49,968 bases of DNA from an uncultured Bacteroidales bacterium (lineage in GTDB: Bacteria > Bacteroidota > Bacteroidia > Bacteroidales > UBA932). A program made the translations under genes and the position numbers. Below are positions 23,499-31,405 of the stretch, piece by piece (position 1 is the stretch's first letter; each line of letters begins with the position of its first letter). Location: contig CALVDE010000008.1 of the NCBI GenBank assembly GCA_944326265.1, forward strand, positions 1 to 49,968. Direction: 5' to 3'. Under the pieces are notes generated by a model that saw nothing but the letters and a program-made list of their open reading frames with translations, was not told the origin of the DNA and did not search any database.

Positions 23499-26108
23499 AT
23501 GAAGCAATACTACAACCATTCCATCGAGGAAGTCTCGAAGGAGTTCCAGACCGATGCGGAGCGGGGACTGAGTCCCGACGGGATAGCCGCACGGATTGAG
23601 AAGTACGGCAAGAACACGCTGGTGCAGAAGAAAGGGCGTCCGTTCATCGTGATGTTCCTCGAGCAGTTCAAGAGCTTTCTTATCATCCTGCTGATCATAG
23701 CCGCCGTGATTTCCGGCGTAATGGGAGTCAGGACAGGCGAGGGCCTGCTGGATACCTATATTATAATGGGTATTCTGCTGCTCAATGCCTTTATCGGCGC
23801 CTACCAGGAGTTCCAGGCCCAGAAGTCCATGGATGCCCTCAAGAAGATGGCGGCCCCCATGGCCAAGGTCATCCGCGGCGGGGAGTCCTACATCGTCAAT
23901 GTGGAGGACGTGGTGCCCGGCGATATCGTTGTCCTTGAGGTGGGCGACATCGTGCCGGCCGATATCAGGATTACCGAGTCGGTGAACATGAGCATACAGG
24001 AGTCGTCCATGACCGGTGAATCCGTGCCGGTGGAGAAGTCTCCAGAGACCATAGCGGAGACGGAAGTGCCCTTGGGGGACCGGAAGAATATGGCGTTCTC
24101 CAGCGGAGTGGTGACCTTCGGCCGAGGAAAGGGCATCGTAGTGGGTACGGGTATGAACACCGAGATAGGCAAGATCGCCAATATGCTCAACCGCGATTCC
24201 GAGACCCAGACCCCTATGCAGGTGCGTCTGGAGAAGCTCGGCAAGGTCATCGGTATCGCTTCGGTGCTCATCTGCGTGGTGATATTTATAATAGGTGTGC
24301 TTTATGGCCGGGATATAGTGGGAATGTTCATGGTGGCGGTATCGCTTGCAGTGGCCGCTATACCCGAGGGCCTGCCGGCCATCTCGACCATCATCCTGTC
24401 TATGGGTGTGCGCCGTATGGCCAGGCACAACGCCATCATCCGCAAGCTGCCCTCTGTGGAGACCCTCGGCTGTACCACCGTTATATGCTCCGACAAGACG
24501 GGTACGCTTACCAAGAACCAGATGACGGTGGTGGAGGATTATGCGGTCAGCGGCAATATCGACCGTCTGGTGTCGGTAGCCGTGCTCTGCTGCGATGCCA
24601 AGATGGTCAAGAATAGTGACGGCACCACTACCAAGGTGGGTGACCCTACGGAGATAGCCCTGATAGACCTCGGTGCCAGGCAGGGTGTGGTCAAGGACGC
24701 GCTTGAAGCCCGTTGCCCGAGGGTAGGAGAGGTGGCCTTTGATTCCTCCCGCAAGAGGATGACGACCATCAACCGCATGGAGGACGGCTCACTCAGGGCC
24801 AATGTCAAGGGCGGTCTGGACGAGATACTCTCAGTCTGCGACCGGATAGAGACTGCGGACGGGGTACGTGAGATAACCACGTCCGATATAGTGGATCTGC
24901 AGAAGCGCAACGAGGCAATGGCCGAGTCGGCCCTCAGGGTACTGGCAATGGCCTACAGACCCATGGACGAGGTCTCGTCTGAGATGGAGGTGGTCGAGCG
25001 TAATCTGATCTTCGTCGGAATGGTCGGAATGATCGATCCCGAGCGTGAGGAGGTCATCGGTGCCATCGCCGAGTGCCGCAGCGCGGGTATCCGTCCGGTG
25101 ATGATTACAGGTGACCATAAGGTGACGGCCCTGGCCATCGCCAGGAAGATCGGCATTTTCCAGGAGGGCGACCTGGCCATTACCGGAACTGACCTCGAGA
25201 AGCTCGACGACGCATATTTCGATGCCAATGTGGACAAATATTCGGTCTACGCCCGTATCGCTCCCGAGCAGAAGGAACGTATCGTGACGGCATGGCAGAA
25301 GAGGGGCGAGATCGTGGCCATGACGGGTGACGGTGTCAACGACGCCCCGGCTCTCAAGAAGGCCGACATCGGAGTGTCGATGGGCATCACCGGCACGGAG
25401 GTGGCCAAGGATGCTTCGGACATGGTGCTCCAGGACGACAACTTCGTGACCATCGTCTCCGCCGTCTCAGAAGGCCGCCGTATCTACGACAACATTCTCA
25501 AGACCATCCTTTTCCTGTTGTCCACCAATCTCGGAGAAGTGATTCTGCTCTTCATCACGTCGATATTCAACATGGGCATACCCCTGCTGCCGATACACAT
25601 TCTGTGGATCAACCTCGTCAGCGAGACCTTCCCGGCCCTGGCCCTGAGCCTCGACCCCGCAGCCAAGGACGTGATGAGCAAGAGTCCCCGCGGCAAGGGC
25701 AAGCAGTTCATGGACCGAGGCATGATATGGCGCATCAGCTACCAGGGTCTTATGGTGACGGCCATTACCCTCACTGCTTTTATCATAGGTAAGAACCAGG
25801 GCGGCGAGGCCCTCGGCCAGACCATGGCCTTCGCATCGCTGATTATGGCCAAGCTCGTACATGCCGGAAACCTGCACTCCAACACAGAGTCCCGCTTCAA
25901 GTTCAACATCCTGAACAACAAGCCGCTGATCTTCGCCCTGCTGATGTCCCTCGTGCTGACCCTCGCAGTGCTGCTGATCGCACCTCTGATGACTGCTTTC
26001 GAGTTTACTTCCATGACCCTCAACCAGTGGGGCATCATCGTCCTCCTGGCCCTCGTTCCCCTCGTGGTGGTGGAACTCTTCAAGGCCCTCAAGTGGAACG
26101 GCAGATAA
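23499..26108 (+). CDS. P-type cation-transporting ATPase, Ca2+ (P2A)-like
   Basis: An 869-residue ion pump. The N-terminal cation-ATPase domain is followed by paired helices (about 50-105), an actuator domain with TGES at 172-175, helix M4 with PEGLP at 289-293, and the phosphorylation motif DKTGT (Asp332). A nucleotide-binding domain, the hinge TGDGVNDAPAL and six C-terminal helices complete it. PEGLP in M4 is the pattern of Ca2+ and Ca2+/Mn2+ P2A pumps rather than heavy-metal (CPC) or K+ pumps. It should export Ca2+ from the cytoplasm. Length is typical. It is ended by a bidirectional terminator. Confidence 0.92.
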   Translation: MKQYYNHSIEEVSKEFQTDAERGLSPDGIAARIEKYGKNTLVQKKGRPFIVMFLEQFKSFLIILLIIAAVISGVMGVRTGEGLLDTYIIMGILLLNAFIGAYQEFQAQKSMDALKKMAAPMAKVIRGGESYIVNVEDVVPGDIVVLEVGDIVPADIRITESVNMSIQESSMTGESVPVEKSPETIAETEVPLGDRKNMAFSSGVVTFGRGKGIVVGTGMNTEIGKIANMLNRDSETQTPMQVRLEKLGKVIGIASVLICVVIFIIGVLYGRDIVGMFMVAVSLAVAAIPEGLPAISTIILSMGVRRMARHNAIIRKLPSVETLGCTTVICSDKTGTLTKNQMTVVEDYAVSGNIDRLVSVAVLCCDAKMVKNSDGTTTKVGDPTEIALIDLGARQGVVKDALEARCPRVGEVAFDSSRKRMTTINRMEDGSLRANVKGGLDEILSVCDRIETADGVREITTSDIVDLQKRNEAMAESALRVLAMAYRPMDEVSSEMEVVERNLIFVGMVGMIDPEREEVIGAIAECRSAGIRPVMITGDHKVTALAIARKIGIFQEGDLAITGTDLEKLDDAYFDANVDKYSVYARIAPEQKERIVTAWQKRGEIVAMTGDGVNDAPALKKADIGVSMGITGTEVAKDASDMVLQDDNFVTIVSAVSEGRRIYDNILKTILFLLSTNLGEVILLFITSIFNMGIPLLPIHILWINLVSETFPALALSLDPAAKDVMSKSPRGKGKQFMDRGMIWRISYQGLMVTAITLTAFIIGKNQGGEALGQTMAFASLIMAKLVHAGNLHSNTESRFKFNILNNKPLIFALLMSLVLTLAVLLIAPLMTAFEFTSMTLNQWGIIVLLALVPLVVVELFKALKWNGR

Positions 26109-26134
26109 TTCCGTCCGCAGACATGGCATAATAT

Positions 26135-26170
26135 AAAAGGTGCGCCGGCTAGAACCCAGCGCACCTTTTT
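26135..26170. terminator. Bidirectional intrinsic terminator after the P-type ATPase
   Basis: An 11-bp stem (26135-26145 with 26159-26169) with flanking A- and T-runs. It lies between the convergent ATPase and lipoprotein genes and can serve both. Confidence 0.85.
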
Positions 26171-26190
26171 GTATTCCGGATGTTCCGGAA

Positions 26191-27534
26191 TTAGAATCCG
26201 TCTTCGTACTCGAGGACTACTGGCCCGGAGTAGGAAGTGAAGATCTCGTAGCCGTTCATGTCGTAGAGCCTGACATCGATGGTGTAGTCACCGTTGCTCT
26301 CCTTGGTGATGGTCACAGTACCGGAGTCGATGGTGGCATCATAGCTGAACGAGTCCATCTCGTAATAATAGCTGCCCTCGATGTAGCCGGTTTCCTGATC
26401 CTGCCAGCCCCTGACTATCGTTCCGGCATTCATTGTGGACCGTACTTCGTAGACACCCTCCATGTTGTCAGGCAGATTGCCCTCGCTGTCGGTCTGGAGG
26501 TAGAGTCCCAGGCGCGTCTCGTTCATTCCGTAGCTGGAAAGGGCCTGGATGGCCAGGTAAGCCGTGTAGGCATTGTCCGAGAACTGGAACAGACCGCCTT
26601 CCCAGTATGCTCCGGTAGCCTCGAAACTGACATCTCCGGTGAGTTTCGAGAAGGGTTCTCCGAGTTCCGGATCCGGCTCGTATTCCTCGTAAGTCAGCTC
26701 CAGTGTGGTTACGTCGGTCGTGATTACTCCGGCGTAGTAGCCGAATGCATACACTACATAGTCACCGTTGCCGTAGATGTCGAAAGTCTCGAAGAAATCA
26801 CGCTGGCCGACACCTGAGCAGATGAGCACGTCCAGATATGCGGCGTTGACTTCAACGTATTCTTCAGCTATTGCCATCGGGGATCCGTAGTCCTCGAAAG
26901 CATCCTTGGGCACCATGTGGAACAGATAAGGGTCGTCGTTGGACGGCTCCACTCTTACTACGGTCTCGCTGGGCAGATCACTGACTCTGAAGATGTCGAA
27001 TGTGTTGTCTGACATACCGGCTTCGGAGGTGGTGTACATTCCGGACATCTCCACGTCTGTGGTCAGTGTTCCCGCCATGTCCACTCCGAAAGCCATAAGG
27101 TACAGGTCGGTCTTCTCGTTGTATCCGCCGAAAGTATGTGTGTCTTTGCCGGTGACGGTCTGGTCCATGTACAGGGCCTCGAACGACTCGTATCCGTAGT
27201 CGGCGAAAGAATACTTCCACAGGTCTATCGTGGCGATTGCGGCTGCGGTTATCTCGCCTCTGTAGGTGTCTTCGTACACTGTCCTGGGAATGGCGGTCCA
27301 GAAATAGCGCAGGCTTTCGTCCTCCGGAGTTACGGATGCTTCGATGGAGGTGGCTGTGACGGACAGGAGCTCGAACGAGAATATGCCTTTTTCGGTCGCC
27401 GTGGAATCCTCGGGCTCGATTACAGTGTCGTCAGGAGGTGTCTCAGGTCCTTGTTGTTTGCAGGAGACGGACATCAGGGTCATCGCAGCGCATCCGAGGA
27501 TGGCCAGTAAGGTCAATAAGGCTGTTTTTCTCAT
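26191..27534 (-). CDS. Putative surface lipoprotein with tandem beta domains
   Basis: A 447-residue protein with a lipoprotein signal ending MSVSC (Cys25), then a Pro/Asp/Glu-rich linker. Next come a fibronectin-III-like unit (FSFELLSVTATSIEASVTPEDESLRYFW) and a second unit of similar build ending near ELTYEEYEPD, followed by a C-terminal beta-rich domain (about 290-447). The protein is acidic throughout. The first region resembles Bacteroidales lipoproteins whose repeats describe extracellular binding or effector domains, but no catalytic motif is seen and I do not recognise the family. Monocistronic. Confidence 0.65.
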   Translation of the reverse strand: MRKTALLTLLAILGCAAMTLMSVSCKQQGPETPPDDTVIEPEDSTATEKGIFSFELLSVTATSIEASVTPEDESLRYFWTAIPRTVYEDTYRGEITAAAIATIDLWKYSFADYGYESFEALYMDQTVTGKDTHTFGGYNEKTDLYLMAFGVDMAGTLTTDVEMSGMYTTSEAGMSDNTFDIFRVSDLPSETVVRVEPSNDDPYLFHMVPKDAFEDYGSPMAIAEEYVEVNAAYLDVLICSGVGQRDFFETFDIYGNGDYVVYAFGYYAGVITTDVTTLELTYEEYEPDPELGEPFSKLTGDVSFEATGAYWEGGLFQFSDNAYTAYLAIQALSSYGMNETRLGLYLQTDSEGNLPDNMEGVYEVRSTMNAGTIVRGWQDQETGYIEGSYYYEMDSFSYDATIDSGTVTITKESNGDYTIDVRLYDMNGYEIFTSYSGPVVLEYEDGF

Positions 27535-27563
27535 GTGAATTAAGTATTAAAAAGTGAATGGAA

Positions 27564-27571
27564 CAAATTTA
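27564..27571 (-). promoter_or_regulatory. Bacteroidota -7 element for the surface lipoprotein
   Basis: TAAATTTG on the minus strand, about 30 bases before the lipoprotein ATG. Confidence 0.55.
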
Positions 27572-27623
27572 GGAAGAAGCCATGAGCAATGCAAATAAAT
27601 TTCCTTCGCTCTCGTATTTTCAC

Positions 27624-27631
27624 TATATTTG
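27624..27631 (+). promoter_or_regulatory. Bacteroidota -7 element for the outer-membrane protein at 27648
   Basis: TATATTTG. Because it lies downstream of the first in-frame ATG (27582), it rules that codon out and supports the start at 27648. Confidence 0.6.
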
Positions 27632-27647
27632 GCGGGATTGTGGTATT

Positions 27648-28514
27648 ATGCTGATGATGAAGATGAGGACATTGCTGATGCGGAGTGTCATTGCGGCGGC
27701 TCTTCTGACCGCCTGGCTGCCTGTCCGGGCCGGAGACCTGGAAGGAAGCCGCGTGTCGCCTCTGTACTTCGGACCCAATGCTCTTCCTGTACCGGATATC
27801 CTGGACGGAAGAGTCTCCGAAAAACTGTATCTGGAACTGGATTACGACTGGTCCGCCGGTCATTACGGAGACATGACGCACACTTTTTCCGCTAAAGTAC
27901 GTGTGCCGCTGTTCACGCCCAGGGTCAACCTCTCCGTGTGGATGCCGGTGGTGGAGGGGTACCGCTATACCCCGGAGGCTCTGGAGCATTTCCGGCCTCT
28001 GGTGCGCAGGGAACGGGGCACCCAGGTCGGCAATGTCTACGTGTCTACGGACATTCAGGTGTTCCGGGAGCGTAGGATCATGCCGGGGATAACGGTCAGG
28101 GCAGCTGTCATTACCGCCTCCGGGGACGGGGACGAGTATTCCAGGTATTTCGATGCGCCGGGATATTTCTTCGATGCCTCCGTGGGCAAGTCCCTGGAGC
28201 TGGGGCATCCTTTCTTCCATTATGTGCGTGTGGCGGCCGGTGCCGGATTCCTGTGCTGGCAGGTGACTTCCGTGACGCAGAACGATGCGTGGATGTACGG
28301 GCTTTCGGCGGCCCTTTCCACCTCGCTGGTCGATGCGCGTCTGGCATGGCAGGGCTACAACGGCTGGATGGGAGACGGAGACCGTCCGATGGTCATCCAG
28401 GCCTCGCTTACGTTCAAGGCCGGCGGTTTCCGCCCTGTCATAGCTTACGAGTACGGGCTGAGGGACTGGCCGTACAGTCATCTCCGCATAGGTCTCGCAT
28501 ACGAGTTCCAGTAA
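27648..28514 (+). CDS. Outer-membrane beta-barrel protein, unrecognised family
   Basis: A 288-residue protein with a signal peptide (MLMMKMRTLLMRSVIAAALL, cleavage after VRA). The mature part has amphipathic strands with many aromatic residues and a terminal RIGLAYEFQ strand, consistent with an outer-membrane barrel of ten to twelve strands. Segments such as YLELDYDWSAGHYGDMTHTFSAK and HSLRIG-type endings suggest a porin-like shape, but no family could be assigned. It is followed 43 bases later by the TPR protein, which has its own promoter. Confidence 0.65.
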   Translation: MLMMKMRTLLMRSVIAAALLTAWLPVRAGDLEGSRVSPLYFGPNALPVPDILDGRVSEKLYLELDYDWSAGHYGDMTHTFSAKVRVPLFTPRVNLSVWMPVVEGYRYTPEALEHFRPLVRRERGTQVGNVYVSTDIQVFRERRIMPGITVRAAVITASGDGDEYSRYFDAPGYFFDASVGKSLELGHPFFHYVRVAAGAGFLCWQVTSVTQNDAWMYGLSAALSTSLVDARLAWQGYNGWMGDGDRPMVIQASLTFKAGGFRPVIAYEYGLRDWPYSHLRIGLAYEFQ

Positions 28515-28527
28515 TCGGAAATCTGAT

Positions 28528-28535
28528 TATCTTTG
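28528..28535 (+). promoter_or_regulatory. Bacteroidota -7 element for the TPR protein
   Basis: TATCTTTG. The ATG at 28540 is too close to be transcribed usefully, so the next in-frame ATG at 28558, which starts a proper signal peptide, is the likely start. Confidence 0.6.
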
Positions 28536-28557
28536 CAGCATGTCCGTGTCCGCAAAT

Positions 28558-30564
28558 ATGAGACAATTGCGTCATCTCATGCTCTTGGCTGTCCTCTTCC
28601 TGCTTCTGCCGGTGTGGAGCGTCAGGGCGCAGTACGATATAGACCAGTTCTTCTTCCGTGGCCAGAGGGCCATGAGCGAGAGCCGGTATTTCGAGGCCAT
28701 CAACAGCTACAACATCATCATACGTCTCGAACCGTCGGACTACGAAGCTTATTTTTACCGTGGCATAGCCAAATACAACCTGGGAGACTTCGCCGGAGCC
28801 GAATCGGATTTTGACAAGGCCCTGGACCTGAATCCCATCTACACCCTGGCCTATCATTACAGGGCCATCACCAGGAGCAGGGTAGGCCGGTACGACCAGG
28901 CCCTCGGGGATCTGGACCGGGCGGTGGAGCTGCGTCCCAACTATTACGGCCTGTATTTCAGCCGTGGGGTGACATACTTCCTGTCGCAGCAGTTCGAGAA
29001 GGCGGTCGATGACTTCGACCGGTTCATTTCCAGGGAGCCTCGTGAGCCTGACGCATATCTCAACCGGGGAGCGTCGTACCTTTTCCTAGGCGACACCCTC
29101 AGGGCCCTGAAAGACTACAACCGGGCCATAACCCTTGACGGCTTTGACCCGGAGGGATATATCCGCCGTTCGCGCATCTACTGGGCGCAGCACAGGCTCT
29201 CCGACGCGCTGAGTGACCTGGACCATGCCGTGGAGATCGACACTGCCAACACATTCGCTTACTTCAACCGGGCCCTTATAAGATATGAGTCGGACGACAT
29301 TCAGGGTGCCCTGTCCGATCTGGACGAGGTCCTCAGCCGTGAGCCAGGCAACTCGCTGACTCTTTACAACCGGGCTCTTATCCTCTCGCGCATAGGTGAC
29401 TACGACCGGGCACTGGAGGATTATGACCGGGTGCTCAACATCAATCCCGAGAACGTCCTGGCCTATTACAACCGCTCGATTCTCTTCATCGAGACCGGAC
29501 GGTGGCGTGATGCGGAGGAAGATCTGAGCAGGGCCATAGAGCTGTATCCGGATTTCGCGAACGCCTATATGAACCGCTCCTGGGTACGCAACCAGATAGG
29601 AGAACATGCCGCAGCCGAGGAGGACTACCGGACGGCGCAGAGCAAGATATCGATGTACCGCAGTCTGACGGCGGACAGCAGCGGCAGGGCCGCATTTGCG
29701 GATACTTCCCGCAAGTATGACAGGCTTATCGCCCTGGATTCGGACTTCGCCCGCAGTGACTTCAACGACGATCTGCTGGGAGAGCGCAATGCAGCTGTCG
29801 ACCTCAAGCCCCTTTACCGCTTCGTGCTTTCGAGGGACCGTGCTGGGGACAACATGCCGATAATGCTCAGCGGCAGATATGAGGACGAGGAACTGGAGGC
29901 TTTCGTGGATTCGGTGCCTGTCGAGGTGGAGCTTTCCTCCGTGGCTTCGGATGCTGCGGCTGTCGACGAGTCCCGTCTCATGGAGGCCGTGGACAGGGAG
30001 GCCGACCGTACCGGCGATGACCGGGTGCTGTTCGCCAAGGCTCTGATGGAGAGTGCCGGCAAGCATTTCAATGCGGCGATGGACTGTTATGACGAAGCCA
30101 TCGCCAAGCGTCCCTCGGAGGTGTTCTACTACATCAACCGTGGAGCACTGCGCTGCGAGATGATAGACTTCATATCTTCTATCGAGAGCAACGTACAGGT
30201 CCTTACGATGGACAATGCTGGGACGGCCAGGGCCAGGGTGCGCGACGGCTCTTCCCGCAGCTATGACTATTCGCCGGCTGTCGAGGACATGCTGACGGCA
30301 GCGCGGCTGAGACCCGATTTCCCCTATACCTATTATAATCTTGGCAACCTCTACTGCCTGTCCGGCGATATGCCTGGAGCCATAGCCCAGTATACCAGGG
30401 CCATAGACCTGTATCCGTCACTGGCGGAGGCATGGTACAACAGAGGGCTCGTCCTGATCTACGTGCAGGACAAGGAGAAAGGCTGCCTTGATCTTAGCAA
30501 GGCCGGAGAGCTGGGAATCGGGGATGCCTACAACGTGATATCCAGATACTGCGACAAGGATTAG
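28558..30564 (+). CDS. Large TPR-repeat protein
   Basis: A 668-residue exported protein. The signal peptide (MRQLRHLMLLAVLFLLLPVW, cleavage after VRA) is followed by about ten tetratricopeptide repeats. They are recognised by recurrent patterns such as YYFRGI..YNLGDFAGAESDFDKALDLNP and AYLNRGASYLFLGDTLRALKDYNRAI; two or three more repeats lie near the C-terminus (YYNLGNLYCLSGDMPGAIAQY). A less regular acidic stretch at about 365-480 interrupts the repeats. It probably scaffolds protein complexes in the periplasm. Partners are unknown. The adjacent fimbrial operon is separated from it by the invertible segment. Confidence 0.88.
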   Translation: MRQLRHLMLLAVLFLLLPVWSVRAQYDIDQFFFRGQRAMSESRYFEAINSYNIIIRLEPSDYEAYFYRGIAKYNLGDFAGAESDFDKALDLNPIYTLAYHYRAITRSRVGRYDQALGDLDRAVELRPNYYGLYFSRGVTYFLSQQFEKAVDDFDRFISREPREPDAYLNRGASYLFLGDTLRALKDYNRAITLDGFDPEGYIRRSRIYWAQHRLSDALSDLDHAVEIDTANTFAYFNRALIRYESDDIQGALSDLDEVLSREPGNSLTLYNRALILSRIGDYDRALEDYDRVLNINPENVLAYYNRSILFIETGRWRDAEEDLSRAIELYPDFANAYMNRSWVRNQIGEHAAAEEDYRTAQSKISMYRSLTADSSGRAAFADTSRKYDRLIALDSDFARSDFNDDLLGERNAAVDLKPLYRFVLSRDRAGDNMPIMLSGRYEDEELEAFVDSVPVEVELSSVASDAAAVDESRLMEAVDREADRTGDDRVLFAKALMESAGKHFNAAMDCYDEAIAKRPSEVFYYINRGALRCEMIDFISSIESNVQVLTMDNAGTARARVRDGSSRSYDYSPAVEDMLTAARLRPDFPYTYYNLGNLYCLSGDMPGAIAQYTRAIDLYPSLAEAWYNRGLVLIYVQDKEKGCLDLSKAGELGIGDAYNVISRYCDKD

Positions 30565-30625
30565 GGCCCGGCATGGGTTACGGGCGGTCTGCCCGTGTAC
30601 AAACGTCTGAATGATACTGGAATGT

Positions 30626-30753
30626 CAAAAAAACGGTCGTTTATTTTTAATACTACTTGCAAAGATATTAAAATTCTATTTCGATAGAACACAAATATTT
30701 AAAATTTTTCTAAAATTTAAAAAGGCATAACAATTTAAACGACCGTTTTTTTG
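30626..30753. repeat. Candidate invertible promoter element (inverton) upstream of the fimbrial operon
   Basis: A perfect 18-bp inverted repeat, caaaaaaacggtcgttta at 30626-30643 and its complement at 30736-30753, bounds 92 bases of very AT-rich DNA. The segment holds one consensus -7 element, on the minus strand at 30660-30667, with TTTG (30692-30695) upstream of it. None was found on the plus strand in or around the element. Flipping the segment would place the promoter at about 30712-30719 reading toward the DUF3575 gene at 30814. The repeat core AAACGGTCGTTT resembles the sites of known Bacteroides promoter invertons. Confidence 0.75.
30660..30667 (-). promoter_or_regulatory. Promoter -7 element inside the inverton, facing away from the fimbrial operon
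   Basis: TATCTTTG on the minus strand, a perfect TAnnTTTG. TTTG lies 24 bases upstream on that strand, slightly farther than usual. In this orientation transcription runs left into the 3' end of the TPR gene in antisense. Confidence 0.65.
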
Positions 30754-30813
30754 TATCTGAAGGATACTGAAACCGGTCTGCTGTGACCCCCATTTGAACC
30801 AGAGACAAACGTG

Positions 30814-31401
30814 ATGAAGTGCCTGAATAGAATATTATTGCTGGCAGTTTTTTTATGCGCGCTGCTGGTCTTGCCACAGACTCTGAAGGCTCAGAGACTG
30901 GCGGTGAAGACCAATATTCTCTCAGACCTGACCACAACCGTCAATCTGGGCGCGGAGGTCGCCCTGGCACCGCGCTGGAGTCTGGATGTCTCGGGCAACT
31001 ACAACGCATGGGACTTTGACGAGTACCGCAAGCAGAAGCAGTGGATGGTGCAGCCCGAGGCGAGATTCTGGTTCTGCGAGACGTTCAACGGTCATTTTCT
31101 TGCAGCGCATCTTATCGGCGGCGAGTTCAACATGGCCGATCCTTTCTTCCCATTCAGTCTCAACAAGGCTCTCAAGGATTACCGCTTCGAGGGCTGGATG
31201 TACGGAGCCGGCATAGGCTACGGCTACCATTGGATACTGTCGCCGAGATGGAGCATCGAGGCCGAGATCGGAGTGGGCTACGTAGGAACGAAGCACGAGC
31301 AGTATGAGTGCATCCGCTGCGGCACCCTGCTGGACGAAGGTTTCTCCAACCGTTTTTCGGTAACAAAGCTGGCTGTAAGTGTGATATTTATGATATTCTA
31401 G
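30814..31401 (+). CDS. DUF3575 fimbrial-operon protein
   Basis: A 195-residue outer-membrane-type protein with a signal peptide (MKCLNRILLLAVFLCALLVL, cleavage after LKA). The mature part begins QRLAVKTNILSDLTTTVNLGAEVALAPRWSLDVSGNYNAW, the typical DUF3575 opening. Such proteins commonly head fimbrial clusters of Bacteroidales and are predicted to be small barrels that help assemble or export the fibre; that role is inferred from context. A GTG at 30811 would add one residue. In the sequenced orientation no promoter faces it; expression probably depends on inversion of the upstream element or on read-through. Confidence 0.88.
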   Translation: MKCLNRILLLAVFLCALLVLPQTLKAQRLAVKTNILSDLTTTVNLGAEVALAPRWSLDVSGNYNAWDFDEYRKQKQWMVQPEARFWFCETFNGHFLAAHLIGGEFNMADPFFPFSLNKALKDYRFEGWMYGAGIGYGYHWILSPRWSIEAEIGVGYVGTKHEQYECIRCGTLLDEGFSNRFSVTKLAVSVIFMIF

Positions 31402-31405
31402 GAGC

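Noticed and set aside
29086-30066. Minus-strand frame inside the TPR gene (326 codons)
   Set aside because: Reverse reading of TPR repeats gives long open frames by chance; no start signal or family features. The inverton promoter could transcribe it, but nothing suggests that it is translated.
30580-30596. Hairpin after the TPR gene as a terminator
   Set aside because: The stem (ACGGGC/GCCCGT) is short and no T-run follows on either strand.
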